64,000 nucleotides of DNA from an uncultured Lachnospiraceae bacterium (GTDB lineage Bacteria; Bacillota; Clostridia; Lachnospirales; Lachnospiraceae). The notes under the pieces were generated by a model. The model made no database searches and was not told the DNA's origin. It saw only the letters and a program-made list of their open reading frames with translations. Where the stretch lies: assembly GCA_949472775.1 (NCBI GenBank), contig CASWVG010000001.1, positions 62,001 through 126,000 of the forward strand, in the 5' to 3' direction. Shown here in pieces: positions 28,545 to 37,316 of this stretch. Both the position numbers and the translations under genes were made by a program. Every line of letters begins with the position of its first letter. The first letter of the stretch is position 1.

Positions 28545-29587
28545 GCCTTTCTGTAAGTCTCTTCCAATTTCTGCAGATGAATCTTTAAACTATATTTCTG
28601 TTCTGCTGTTTCCCTTGCCAGTTCTCCCATATTGCGGCATAACGCTTCATCCTGTATAAGGGCACTGACGTCTTCAGCTATAGCGGACAGGTCACCGGGC
28701 TCTTCCAGAAATCCGCTCTTTCCATGAGTGATTAATTGCGGGATTCCACCTACGTTTGTCGTGACAATGCCTAGCCCGTAACCCATGGCGTCCAAAACTG
28801 CCATCGGCATCCCTTCATGGTAGCTTGGAAACAGGAAAATACCGCTCCCGCAAAGGAGCCGCTCCTTCTCCTCCCCCCGCACCCAGCCGGGAAAGGACAC
28901 GTCCCCCGCAATCCCCCTTCGGGAAAACGCCTCTTTGATGCGCGCCATCTCCCCGTCCCCCGCCATCACAAGCGATGCGCCGGGGCATTTCTTTTTTACC
29001 TGTTCCCACACCGCGGGAATGTCAAAGCACCCTTTTCTCTCTCCCAGCTCTCCTAGAAATAACACCTGTTTTCTATTTCTTCCCGTCTCGGACGGCTTTT
29101 CCGGAATGCGGCAGTAATTTTCCAGAACATCAATTCTCTCCCGGGGCACAATCTGCTGCAGACGCACCGCCCACTCCTCCGACAAAGCCACCAGCCGCGT
29201 ACATCTGCCGTAAACCTTCCGCACCCGCTTTCGCTTTGCCTCGGAAACATTCTCGTAAAACGCGTCAAATTCCGCCCCGTGTATATGGTTGACCACCGGA
29301 ATGCCGCGCGATGCGCTCCACAGAATAAAGGGCATTTTCCGATAAAAACTGGGCCCGAAGGAAGAGTGTACATGCACCAGATCCGGGCGGTCCTTTATGA
29401 GAAGCCTGCGAAATGCCACATACCCCTTAAGAGCCTTTATCAGCTTGTCCCATTTGCTGCCGTCCCGATAAGATTCGATATAGGTAATGCGGTGATGTTT
29501 CTCCAACTCACTGCCCCGGTAGCCGTTCACCACGGAGGCAATTCCGCCCTTTACAGCCTCATTGGGCACAATCATACATACATGCAA
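28529..29587 (-). CDS. GT4 family glycosyltransferase
   Basis: A 352-residue GT-B enzyme: [59 protein letters not shown], and the catalytic [19 protein letters not shown], where aspartate replaces the second glutamate of EX7E. The start is read as TTG at 29587 because GGGAGG lies 7 nt upstream; the next in-frame ATG, at 29575, is 19 nt from that site. It directly follows the PGT gene, so it may add the second sugar to the undecaprenyl-diphosphate-linked primer. Confidence 0.88.
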   Translation of the reverse strand: MHVCMIVPNEAVKGGIASVVNGYRGSELEKHHRITYIESYRDGSKWDKLIKALKGYVAFRRLLIKDRPDLVHVHSSFGPSFYRKMPFILWSASRGIPVVNHIHGAEFDAFYENVSEAKRKRVRKVYGRCTRLVALSEEWAVRLQQIVPRERIDVLENYCRIPEKPSETGRNRKQVLFLGELGERKGCFDIPAVWEQVKKKCPGASLVMAGDGEMARIKEAFSRRGIAGDVSFPGWVRGEEKERLLCGSGIFLFPSYHEGMPMAVLDAMGYGLGIVTTNVGGIPQLITHGKSGFLEEPGDLSAIAEDVSALIQDEALCRNMGELARETAEQKYSLKIHLQKLEETYRKACLAK

Positions 29588-29651
29588 TGTCCGTCCTCCC
29601 TCTGTTTACATGCCACGGCATTCGCCAACTCCCCGCCTGCCAGCAAAAATT

Positions 29652-31064
29652 CTACCTGGATCCCCTGCCCGTGAGCACCACCCAGACCGTCTGGAACAGA
29701 ATTTTGATATCCAGTCCCAGCGTCCAGTTGTCGATATACTCCAGATCCAGCTTTACGACCTCGTCGAAATCCACGATTTCACTTCTGCCGCTGATCTGCC
29801 AGAGCCCCGTAAGTCCCGGCGTCATGCTGATCCTGCGCCTGTAGTGGGAATTGTACTGCTCGAACTCGCCCTCGGTGGGGGGCCTGGTTCCCACCAGGCT
29901 CATGTCGCCCTTCACGATATTAAAAAACTGTGGCAGTTCGTCTATGCTTGTCTTTCTGATAAATCTGCCTACCTTCGTGATGCGCGGGTCGTTCTCCATC
30001 TTAAACATAAGCCCCTGCATCTCGTTTAGCGCTTCCAGCTCTTTTTTTCTCGCCTCCGCGTCCATATACATGGAACGGAATTTGTAAATCTTGAAACGCC
30101 GTCCGTTTTTGCCGATTCTGGTCTGCGCAAAGAAAACAGGTCCCGGCGAATCCAGTCTGATGGCAATCGCAACGAAAGGAGTAATAACAATCGTTATTAA
30201 GCACCCGGCGAGTCCGCCCACAATGTCGATCAGCCGCTTCACCACCATGCGCCTGTAATCAAAATGATTGATCGAGTATGTCACCACCGTAAACCCGGCG
30301 AAACTTCCCACACGCACTTCCTTGCTTGGCCGTTCTATGATATCGATGTTATAATGACACGCCACACCCATGGACTCCAGATCATAAATGATATGCTTTA
30401 CATAGGCCATATCCTCGTCCGGCAGGCTGATAAACACCTCGTCGAGCGGCATCTGCCTTGCCATGGACAGCACGTTTTCCCGGTTTGCGTTGACCGCAAT
30501 GCCCTCCACGGTCTCACCTTTCCTGTCCTTGTCCACACAGGCAAGCGCCACAATCTCATAATTGATATCCATGGCGCCCTTAAGCTTGGAAAGCGTCTTT
30601 TCCAGCGCTGCGTCTTTCGTGATAATCATGATTTTGACAATGTTGGACTTAGCTGTGAACCAGGCCCGCAGAGCCTTCTTCATGGCAAGTCTCACAAGCC
30701 AGACGATAAAAATATTCAGAATGGCAAAATATCCCATCACCAGACGGGAGACATCCGCACCTTTCTGCATCATGAAAAGAAAGGCCATTACGGACAGCTC
30801 CATAAAGACATTGAATTTGGTAACCGCTATAAATTCAACGAGGATACCTCTTTTAATAAACTCCCTGTTCCAGTCAAACAGAAAGCTGTAGATCGTACAG
30901 AACAGCAAAAACCCGATACATACCACAAAGTGAAGCTCCGGCTCCATAACTCTCGAAAACTTCCCGTACCGTATCAGAATGGCGATGATATAGGCAAGAG
31001 TTATGCTGCACAGATCCGTGAGAAGCAGCAGATAGCTCTCAATCAGTTTCATTCTACGATTCAT
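29652..31064 (-). CDS. Polyprenyl phosphate sugar-1-phosphate transferase (WcaJ/WbaP-type)
   Basis: A 470-residue initiating enzyme that transfers a hexose-1-phosphate from a UDP-sugar to undecaprenyl phosphate. Four N-terminal helices (about residues 8-120), a Rossmann-like middle region, then the membrane-reentrant segment KRLIDIVGGLAGCLITIVI and the catalytic core DSPGPVFFAQTRIGKNGRRF, IYKFRSMYMDAEARKKELE and IDELPQFFNIVKGDMSLVGTRPP. Length and order match the polytopic PGT class. It is the first gene after a clear promoter and a terminator-like leader hairpin, so it opens the transcription unit that runs to the low end of the window. Confidence 0.95.
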   Translation of the reverse strand: MNRRMKLIESYLLLLTDLCSITLAYIIAILIRYGKFSRVMEPELHFVVCIGFLLFCTIYSFLFDWNREFIKRGILVEFIAVTKFNVFMELSVMAFLFMMQKGADVSRLVMGYFAILNIFIVWLVRLAMKKALRAWFTAKSNIVKIMIITKDAALEKTLSKLKGAMDINYEIVALACVDKDRKGETVEGIAVNANRENVLSMARQMPLDEVFISLPDEDMAYVKHIIYDLESMGVACHYNIDIIERPSKEVRVGSFAGFTVVTYSINHFDYRRMVVKRLIDIVGGLAGCLITIVITPFVAIAIRLDSPGPVFFAQTRIGKNGRRFKIYKFRSMYMDAEARKKELEALNEMQGLMFKMENDPRITKVGRFIRKTSIDELPQFFNIVKGDMSLVGTRPPTEGEFEQYNSHYRRRISMTPGLTGLWQISGRSEIVDFDEVVKLDLEYIDNWTLGLDIKILFQTVWVVLTGRGSR

Positions 31065-31080
31065 AAAAATACCTCATTAT

Positions 31081-31124
31081 AAAAAATGTAAAGTCTTTTT
31101 CAACACATGGACTTTACACTTTTT
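31081..31124 (-). terminator. Terminator-like hairpin in the PGT leader (possible attenuator)
   Basis: On the minus strand TGTAAAGTC (31118-31110) is followed by a 14-nt loop and its perfect complement GACTTTACA (31095-31087), then six T (31086-31081). Pairing can extend by a G-T and five A-T pairs to about 15 bp. It lies between the promoter at 31167-31195 and the PGT start codon. It could therefore stop transcripts before the gene unless antiterminated, or end read-through from the upstream operon. The stem is AT-rich, so strength is uncertain. Confidence 0.5.
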
Positions 31125-31166
31125 ATTTGGTTAGGCTTGTTGCTATTTAGTTGATTAATCAGTTTA

Positions 31167-31195
31167 ATCATAACAGATTACCCAAAAGGTGTAAA
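31167..31195 (-). promoter_or_regulatory. Sigma-A-type promoter of the PGT-led operon
   Basis: On the minus strand TTTACA (31195-31190) and TATGAT (31172-31167) are separated by exactly 17 nt, each matching consensus in five of six positions. Predicted start near 31160, about 95 nt before the ATG at 31064. The -35 box lies inside the 9-mer GACTTTACA (31198-31190), which recurs in the downstream leader hairpin. A perfect 10-bp palindrome TGATTAATCA (31152-31161) sits at the predicted start and could be an operator. Confidence 0.7.
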
Positions 31196-31234
31196 GTCCC
31201 AGCGCTGCACTATATGTTCTTACGGTCAGCGCAG

Positions 31235-32458
31235 TCAATGCGCAGACCTCTCCGAACTGTCGCACCCAAACATCATAAGCAGATAATTCCTGCCGATGTA
31301 CACGGAGATCAGATGCGCCTCCACCACCGTATACACCGCAAACATCACAAAGAGCGCGAGTCCGCAGGCATCCCGCCTGCGCCAGATCCGCCACAGAAGA
31401 ATCAGGTTCGCCGCCACATACAAAATACCCGGAATCACACCGTAGCGGTAAAACACCTTAACCCAGCCCATATCAAAATAATAATTCATATTATTCTCAC
31501 AGGAAAAAGCCGACCACGTCTGTATCATGCCGTCATTCTTTTCAGAGTCCGTCAGTGAGACGATTCTGCCGTTGATATAGCGGTCGATTTTGCCGAGCAG
31601 CACAATATGCTCATTATCCCCGGGGGTCCAATAGAAGAACTCGTTCCACTGCGCAGTCCTCACCCGCTGGGCGCAGACCGCCGCGTCCACAGAAAAGGCG
31701 ATACACAGGAGAAAGACAAGCAGCCCGCAGACATAGAGAAACGTCAATTTCCGCAAACCCTTCCAAAACGTCAGGAGACAGGCTCCACATAGATATGCCG
31801 TTGTGATAAGCATACTGGTCTTGGAGCCAGTCAGCAGATAGACCCCCACATTTAAGAGCATCAGACACAGGTAACCATACCACTTCATCTTGTCAAACCA
31901 GACATAAACTCCCAGAGCCGCCAGCATAAAAAACATACAGGAAAGCGCGTTCGGATGTCCCATACCGAGTGTATAGCGGGTTTCTTCCGCCGCCTCCTCA
32001 CCGATATAGCGGGTGGTTTCCGCTGATTCATGGCCGAAAGCCTGCGTCAGGCTGATATCCCCGTAAATCCCCGTCACAGAAAGCGCCACAATGACAAGGC
32101 AGCCTGTCAGCGTCACATAAAATGTATATCTGAGGGCTTCCTTTAGCGGAATCCCCTTACAGGCCGCCACAAAAGTCACCACGCGGATGATGTCGTTGGC
32201 CCCCGTTACCCGGTATGAAATAAAGCCTGCTGCCTCCATCACAAGAATGAGTGCCCACTCCCTAAGCTCATAGCGCGTGAGCAGGAGCTTACACGCAAAC
32301 AGAAGAAAAGTCAGCCGAAACAGATACCCTTCGATGGGATTGACATAGTTGCTCTTGTCGATAATCACCATCAGCAGCTCTATGGTCAGTCCGATATAGA
32401 AAGCAAGGCGGGGAACCGGGCTTTCTTCCCGCAGCCGCCTGTAAATATCCTTTATCAT
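31235..32458 (-). CDS. Wzy-like O-antigen polymerase/ligase family membrane protein
   Basis: A 407-residue protein with about 10-11 membrane helices. The segment GMGHPNALSCMFFMLAALGVYVWF is similar to the corresponding conserved region of other Firmicutes polymerases, and a long outer loop (RTAQWNEFFYWTPGDN to NNMNYYFDMGWVKVFYRYG) follows helix 8 or so, as in Wzy and WaaL. It would polymerise or ligate undecaprenyl-linked units outside the cell. The ATG at 32458 has GGAGG 5 nt upstream; the frame stays open to 32557, but that part lies inside a strongly structured leader. A second polymerase is at 18830-20470. Confidence 0.82.
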   Translation of the reverse strand: MIKDIYRRLREESPVPRLAFYIGLTIELLMVIIDKSNYVNPIEGYLFRLTFLLFACKLLLTRYELREWALILVMEAAGFISYRVTGANDIIRVVTFVAACKGIPLKEALRYTFYVTLTGCLVIVALSVTGIYGDISLTQAFGHESAETTRYIGEEAAEETRYTLGMGHPNALSCMFFMLAALGVYVWFDKMKWYGYLCLMLLNVGVYLLTGSKTSMLITTAYLCGACLLTFWKGLRKLTFLYVCGLLVFLLCIAFSVDAAVCAQRVRTAQWNEFFYWTPGDNEHIVLLGKIDRYINGRIVSLTDSEKNDGMIQTWSAFSCENNMNYYFDMGWVKVFYRYGVIPGILYVAANLILLWRIWRRRDACGLALFVMFAVYTVVEAHLISVYIGRNYLLMMFGCDSSERSAH

Positions 32459-32469
32459 AGTTTCCTCCA

Positions 32470-32594
32470 TGTCGGAGCATCTTTTCGCGACGACACGCGA
32501 GTAAAATCTCAAATTTTGCTCTGCGATTCCGAGTTTGTGGCTCCGACACAAACTCACGATTGAAAAATAAGGTCATCAGACTTATTTTTCAATC
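32470..32594 (-). repeat. Multi-hairpin intergenic element / structured leader before the Wzy gene
   Basis: In 125 bp there is a perfect 14-bp inverted repeat (32558-32571 with 32581-32594, loop 9), a perfect 9-bp inverted repeat (32531-32539 with 32547-32555, loop 7), a 9-bp stem with one G-T pair (32499-32507 with 32513-32521) and a 5-bp stem (32485-32489 with 32496-32500). The loop of the second hairpin, TCGGAGC in the RNA, is complementary to GCTCCGA just upstream of the GGAGG ribosome site of the polymerase gene. It could be a dispersed palindromic repeat or a regulatory leader. Confidence 0.55.
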
Positions 32595-32659
32595 TTTCCT
32601 CCACTCCGAAGAGTCAGTCCCTACGGGAACCGTATATCGCAGCTTTTAAACCGCTGTCC

Positions 32660-33601
32660 TCACCGCCGCAAAATCCGCGCGGCCGCACCATGCGCCCTGC
32701 GCAGACACTGCTTCCCCGCAAGCTTCGCCCGCTTCCATAAAATTCCCCCCGGACTGACTTCCGGGGCAATCAGAAAGTCGTACTCTTGCCGGTGCTCCCG
32801 CAGATACGCGGGAAAACTCTCGTCGATTTCCACCCGCACAAACTTCGCATCCCGGTCAAAAATATCCTCACCACAGAGCAGCCTGTCCACCGCCTCAGTT
32901 AAATAACGTTTGCTATTATATTCCTGGTGGGCTGCCGCCTTCACTTTTACGCCGATGCGCTTCGCCACATCCCGCTCACCGTCACCACCCATATAGCCGA
33001 AATGCCAGCCGCCGTCCGCAACCCGCACGCTGCGTGGATCTTCTGGCGACACCTCTCGCAGATATACAATTCCCTCCTCCGGCAGCTCCGAGAAACTGCA
33101 GATCTTCGTGCCAAGCCACTGTCTTCTCTCCACGCCCGGAAATTCCCCCGTGATGGACAAAAGATTCCCGGAAACTTCCTCCATGTTGAGAAAACAGTAA
33201 AACATCCGCTGCGCCAGATGGTAGATTTTCCCGGGTTCAAACCCATCAAACAGTCCCGTCAGCGTCTCCGGATCCGGTATCTCGTCCACATCGCTGAATA
33301 TAATGATATCCTCCGGCTTACAGCCGGAAAGTCCCCGGATCAGCTGGTTTTTCTGAAACTTATCCCGCTCGTGGGTGGTAACCCCCTCCATGGGAGAATT
33401 GTCCACCGCCACATAGATAATTTTATCCGCAAACTCTTCAAACATCTCCCTGTTTCTGGCGAAAACCATCTCTTTTGGCTCCCCCGAAAACGTCACTGTG
33501 GATTCCTCCAGTACAAACCTGTCAACATAGGGAGCGAGGATCTGCATTCGGAGTTTCAAAATATCCAGTTCGTTGAAAAAGGGAATACAATCATATATCA
33601 T
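32660..33601 (-). CDS. GT17 family glycosyltransferase
   Basis: A 313-residue protein of family GT17, best known from the eukaryotic bisecting N-acetylglucosaminyltransferase III and found sporadically in bacteria. Visible marks: MIYDCIPFFNELDILKLRMQ at the N-terminus, RDKFQKNQLIRGL, IIIFSDVDEIPDPETL with the metal-binding DVDE near residue 103, and GGWHFGYMGG near residue 200. A beta-linked HexNAc transfer is plausible, but bacterial specificity is unknown. AAAGGA precedes the ATG. It is followed by a hairpin-rich spacer and the Wzy gene. Confidence 0.9.
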   Translation of the reverse strand: MIYDCIPFFNELDILKLRMQILAPYVDRFVLEESTVTFSGEPKEMVFARNREMFEEFADKIIYVAVDNSPMEGVTTHERDKFQKNQLIRGLSGCKPEDIIIFSDVDEIPDPETLTGLFDGFEPGKIYHLAQRMFYCFLNMEEVSGNLLSITGEFPGVERRQWLGTKICSFSELPEEGIVYLREVSPEDPRSVRVADGGWHFGYMGGDGERDVAKRIGVKVKAAAHQEYNSKRYLTEAVDRLLCGEDIFDRDAKFVRVEIDESFPAYLREHRQEYDFLIAPEVSPGGILWKRAKLAGKQCLRRAHGAAARILRR

Positions 33602-33670
33602 GTGCTATTTTATCCTTTCCCTCAACATTTAGTCATCAGACATCTATCATGCCTTTCTGCCGGTATCCTC

Positions 33671-34456
33671 TCAAAATCTGCGCCAGAAAAGCAGCGGCCG
33701 CAGGACATCCTTGCATTTTTGCCATCTGACCTTCCATGGGTTTACAAACTTCGGGTACTGCGCGTTTCTCCCCCGCCACTTGTGAAAGAGAAAGGGTTTC
33801 TCCACATCCATGATCTCGGGAATCATATGCTCATGCCCGAAATATTTTGCCTCCTCAATGGGAGCAAAACGCATCCCCGCCTCCTCGATCACATTTTTAT
33901 ACTTACAGCATAAAAACGTATCTTCATTATAATTATCGTCTTCCGCCATCTTCTCCCATTTAAGCCCTGCTTTTTTCGGAAAGTCCAACAGTCTTTTACT
34001 GCGGATCGACACACTGTTACCCACCCGGACAATCTCGCCTCTGGCGTCCCGATAGGCATAGTCATTCTCCGGCAGCGGCCATGGCGAACCGATATAGTCA
34101 TAATTTAAAAATTCATCACGCCAGCTCTCCGGGTGCACCACAAAACCGTCCGCGTGTACAATCAGCGCAAACTCCGTGTGAATGTGTTCCCCAAGCTCAT
34201 ACACCATTTTGTAGTTAAACTTGTCAATATCATCCAGTTTTGACGTGTGGGAGTACCGGATCGTCCCCGGCAGCGACAAAGGCTTCCGATGGGTGACCAG
34301 TACCACGTCACCGAATGCAATCCCCCGCATACTGTACTCCAGCGCGCGGATTGTCTCATAAATATTCACACTGGTCATCGCCGCCAGCGTCACATTCGGC
34401 AAAGACACCTTCTTTGCCGCGTCGGTGTTTGCCTTTTCTCCCTGTGCTTTGTCCAT
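33671..34456 (-). CDS. DUF5672 family protein, putative glycosyltransferase
   Basis: A 261-residue protein matching DUF5672: LPNVTLAAMTSVNIYETIRALEYSM, FALIVHADGFVVHPESWRDEFLNYDYIGSPWPLP, and VGNSVSIRSKRLLDFP, with HMIPEIMDVEKPFLFHKW near the end. The HADGF segment is in the place of a GT-A DxD-like motif, where many relatives have QWDGF. Such proteins occur in surface glycan loci and are thought to be glycosyltransferases, without biochemical proof known to me. The ATG at 34456 has AGGGG 6 nt upstream. It lies beside the GT17 gene. Confidence 0.8.
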   Translation of the reverse strand: MDKAQGEKANTDAAKKVSLPNVTLAAMTSVNIYETIRALEYSMRGIAFGDVVLVTHRKPLSLPGTIRYSHTSKLDDIDKFNYKMVYELGEHIHTEFALIVHADGFVVHPESWRDEFLNYDYIGSPWPLPENDYAYRDARGEIVRVGNSVSIRSKRLLDFPKKAGLKWEKMAEDDNYNEDTFLCCKYKNVIEEAGMRFAPIEEAKYFGHEHMIPEIMDVEKPFLFHKWRGRNAQYPKFVNPWKVRWQKCKDVLRPLLFWRRF

Positions 34457-34568
34457 CTGCGTCCCCTCTTTATACTTCCACATTACTGTAGAGCATGCCG
34501 CTTTTCATGCATTCTCCCAAACGAAACATCGTACTTCCCAGTCAGTTTTGCCGGCTTTGCGACCCATA

Positions 34569-36095
34569 CTATGGCCGGGCGTCTTCGGAAATACTTTTCG
34601 TGTTTCTTACACTGTCCTTATGGTAATACCGTGCCACCGCCAGATTCAGCCAGTTCTCCGGATCTTCGCTCAGATCGTCGAAAGAGAACAGATGGGGCTT
34701 CTCCCTGTAAGGCGAAACAACCACATCCGTCTGCGCCTCGTCCGTATAGAGCGCATATCGCTCCATGGAGTCCTCGTAAAACGTCTGTGCCTCGCCCTTC
34801 GCCAGCGACCTGACCGCAGAGATGCTCGTGTATGTGTTCTTATCCGCCGTAAGCGCCCACACCGCCAGCAGCAGAATTAAACATACCGCACTCATGCGTC
34901 CGTCCGCCCGCTCCAGGAAAATGCCCAGAGCCTCCGCAACGCTTCCGGCGCTTTCCTCCCGCTTCCTGTGTGCAAAAAAACCAAGCCAGTAGACCGTGAC
35001 CGCCAAAGCCGCCACATAGTAAGTTATCTGAATAATATTATCCACCCGGGACAGTCCTACCATACCGACCGCAAAGAGGGTGGGCGTAAACATTGCCGAG
35101 AGCACGCAGTACACGCCCGCCGTCACCCATACCGGATGCGCAAATTCCCGTTTTGACGCCTTTGCCATCCTCCACAGAAGAGGCAGAAGCGCCATCCAGA
35201 CAAGCACGGCAAACACCGGCGTCCACCGGATCGCAAACACCGGCATATTGTAGAAGGAAAGAAGAACCGACTTTAGCGCGGAGTATCCCTCATCCACATC
35301 CGCGCCCGCCCGTGCCCCGTTGCCCGGCGCGAGCACATTAAAGAGAAACCCCACGCTTCCCGTGAGGAAGGGTATGATACTATATAAAATTTTATTTCGC
35401 TTTTTATAGAAGACATACAGGACGAGAAACGCCATGACAATCTCTGCCTGCAGCCCCGTTACCAGATTGCCGCCGCCCACAATCACAGAAAGGATTGCCG
35501 CCGCCGCACAGCAGACCGCCGCGCGTCCTTTTCCCTCCGCCCAGATAGTTTCTGACACAAGTGTCAGCGTAAAAAACCAGACTGACTGCATAAGCACGTA
35601 GTGGGTAGAGCCATTGTACCAGTAAATGCCCTCAAAGGGCGCTTCTATCACCTGGTAAAACAAAAAGAGCAGAAGGAGCACCGCCACGGTAACGCCCTGC
35701 CCTTCACAGCCAAGCCACCTGGTCAGAATTTGCCGTCCCAGCACAAAAGTGGAGACAGCAAGCATGCCGATCATCAGAAAAGGCACCAGCCAGGCCACCT
35801 CGTACCGGAAGTTCATGGGACACATCGCCATCAGAAAACAGGACACGTAAGTCCCCTGCCAGTCCCGGTAAAAGTCCATGTTCTGCCGCCACGCCTCCTG
35901 TGCGGAAGCCGTAAAAGAACCCGTCGCCTGCCAGACGTCATGCACCCGCCGTCCGTAATCGTAGTCGTCGATGCACATGACATTATATTTTCCCAGCCAG
36001 AGCAGAGGGATCAGCGACACAAACAAAAGCACCGCCGTCAGAACCGCCGCCCGTCTGCCACCCAGGAAATTCTCAACTTTTTCCCAAACCTTCAT
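34569..36095 (-). CDS. DUF6056 family multi-pass membrane protein (GT-C-like)
   Basis: A 508-residue membrane protein with about 11-12 helices. After TM1 the outer loop carries MCIDDYDYGRRV, then a conserved DWQGTYVSCFLMA motif near residue 100, typical of DUF6056. The acidic pair after TM1 recalls GT-C glycosyltransferases, so it may glycosylate from a lipid-phosphate sugar on the outer face; that is inference. The soluble C-terminus ends WLNLAVARYYHKDSVRN, matching the end of the paralogue at 49002-50507. The ATG at 36095 with AGGCGGA upstream is preferred over 36149, which overlaps the neighbouring gene. Confidence 0.8.
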   Translation of the reverse strand: MKVWEKVENFLGGRRAAVLTAVLLFVSLIPLLWLGKYNVMCIDDYDYGRRVHDVWQATGSFTASAQEAWRQNMDFYRDWQGTYVSCFLMAMCPMNFRYEVAWLVPFLMIGMLAVSTFVLGRQILTRWLGCEGQGVTVAVLLLLFLFYQVIEAPFEGIYWYNGSTHYVLMQSVWFFTLTLVSETIWAEGKGRAAVCCAAAAILSVIVGGGNLVTGLQAEIVMAFLVLYVFYKKRNKILYSIIPFLTGSVGFLFNVLAPGNGARAGADVDEGYSALKSVLLSFYNMPVFAIRWTPVFAVLVWMALLPLLWRMAKASKREFAHPVWVTAGVYCVLSAMFTPTLFAVGMVGLSRVDNIIQITYYVAALAVTVYWLGFFAHRKREESAGSVAEALGIFLERADGRMSAVCLILLLAVWALTADKNTYTSISAVRSLAKGEAQTFYEDSMERYALYTDEAQTDVVVSPYREKPHLFSFDDLSEDPENWLNLAVARYYHKDSVRNTKSISEDARP

Positions 36096-36141
36096 GCCAA
36101 TCCGCCTTTTCCCTGCTATCCTACACTTTGCTGACGTATCA

Positions 36142-37239
36142 TCACGCAACGTGCGCCAGCTTTTTCAGCCTTCTCATCACGCCCCTGCCGATCTTGCACA
36201 GGTACGCCTTCTTATAAATATACCACGCGTGAAGCTTCATCATCCGCAGCCTCATGCCCACGGGCTTCTGGTTTACGGTGGCATACTTTTTTGACCGTTT
36301 TTTATATGCCGCCAGCTCTTCCCGGCACTCTTTGTCCGTGAAGACCCTGCCCTTCCGGTCCATATAATGCCATCCCTCATAAATGTTCTGTTCCGAAGCC
36401 CAGTAGCCGTCGGACACATTGTGCCTCGCCCAGTACTTCGGCGCCAGAATGTACTGCACCGTATCGCTGGTGAATGCCGGAAAATATGCGAAGGATGAGT
36501 TCGCCAGTAATAAATAACGTGCGTTTTTTAATATCGCATAATCCTTTGCCAGATCGAAATTGTAAGCCGGAACGCCGGGCAGAAACTTGTTCGCCTCCCG
36601 CACGTCGTTCGTGATAATCATGAACTCCATGTCCGGGTTGATCGTTCGCATCTGCCGCATCCCCTGTATCCAGTAGCGTTTGCGCAGATAAAGCTCCGGT
36701 GAGCCCATATAATCGCTGCAGCGAAGATGCAGGATGCAGAGATTCTCCCGGCTGTACTCTTTACAGTCATACTCGGGCTTAACCTTAAGCCACTCCTTGA
36801 TCTCCTCCTTGTGGGAGATAAAATATGCTTCCGCCTGCAGATTGCCGTAGAGGAGCGTGCCGTCCTCCACCTCGAAAAGCTGCCTGTCCGCATCCGTCAC
36901 ATAAACGCCGTGGGTCAGATCATGTCTGGAATTTCCCGCAAAAAGCCGGGTTTCCTTCTCATAGCAGACCTTCGTGTAGTCCTCCTTTTTCGAGGGGACG
37001 CCCATATCCAGATCCATAAAATACAGCCCACAGTCGCTGTGCATATTGTTGGCAAAGTGCTCCGGGTCAAGCACGCTGAACAGATATCCCTTGTCCTGCG
37101 CGATGCACCGGGTCGTCACATAGAAAAAAAGCTGATTCCCAAGGCCGAAGCCCTCCTGTGTCTCAATCCCCAGCATCTGTTTTCTATTTCCTCCTCTTTG
37201 TGCGGTTTTCATCAGCCTTTCCACCGGCTTTTTAGCCAC
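36142..37239 (-). CDS. GT11-like glycosyltransferase with divergent donor motif
   Basis: A protein of up to 365 residues related to alpha-1,2-fucosyltransferases: IETQEGFGLGNQLFFYVTTRCIAQ at the start and ILHLRCSDYMGSPELYL where GT11 enzymes have HxRRGDY, followed by MEFMIITNDVREANKF and NARYLLLANSSFAYFPAF. The RG of RRGDY is replaced by CS, so donor binding may differ. The outermost start is a GTG at 37239; ATG 37212 or ATG 37176 (GAGGAGG 13 nt upstream and closest to the family start) are alternatives. A basic C-terminal tail of about 60 residues is extra compared with typical members. Confidence 0.78.
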   Translation of the reverse strand: MAKKPVERLMKTAQRGGNRKQMLGIETQEGFGLGNQLFFYVTTRCIAQDKGYLFSVLDPEHFANNMHSDCGLYFMDLDMGVPSKKEDYTKVCYEKETRLFAGNSRHDLTHGVYVTDADRQLFEVEDGTLLYGNLQAEAYFISHKEEIKEWLKVKPEYDCKEYSRENLCILHLRCSDYMGSPELYLRKRYWIQGMRQMRTINPDMEFMIITNDVREANKFLPGVPAYNFDLAKDYAILKNARYLLLANSSFAYFPAFTSDTVQYILAPKYWARHNVSDGYWASEQNIYEGWHYMDRKGRVFTDKECREELAAYKKRSKKYATVNQKPVGMRLRMMKLHAWYIYKKAYLCKIGRGVMRRLKKLAHVA

Positions 37240-37316
37240 TGTGTCCTATTGGCTCATTTCCCCTTGTCCCGCTGACTCCTTTTCCCTTTTCGGTACAGTA
37301 TATAACATCTGATATA

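Noticed and set aside
31076-31103. TTGAAA-16-TATAAT promoter-like pair before the PGT gene
   Set aside because: Its start point would fall inside or after the ribosome site, leaving almost no leader; the pair at 31167-31195 is better placed.
32459-32557. N-terminal extension of the Wzy-like protein to 32557
   Set aside because: The extension is encoded by the hairpin-rich leader and a GGAGG sits 5 nt before the ATG at 32458.
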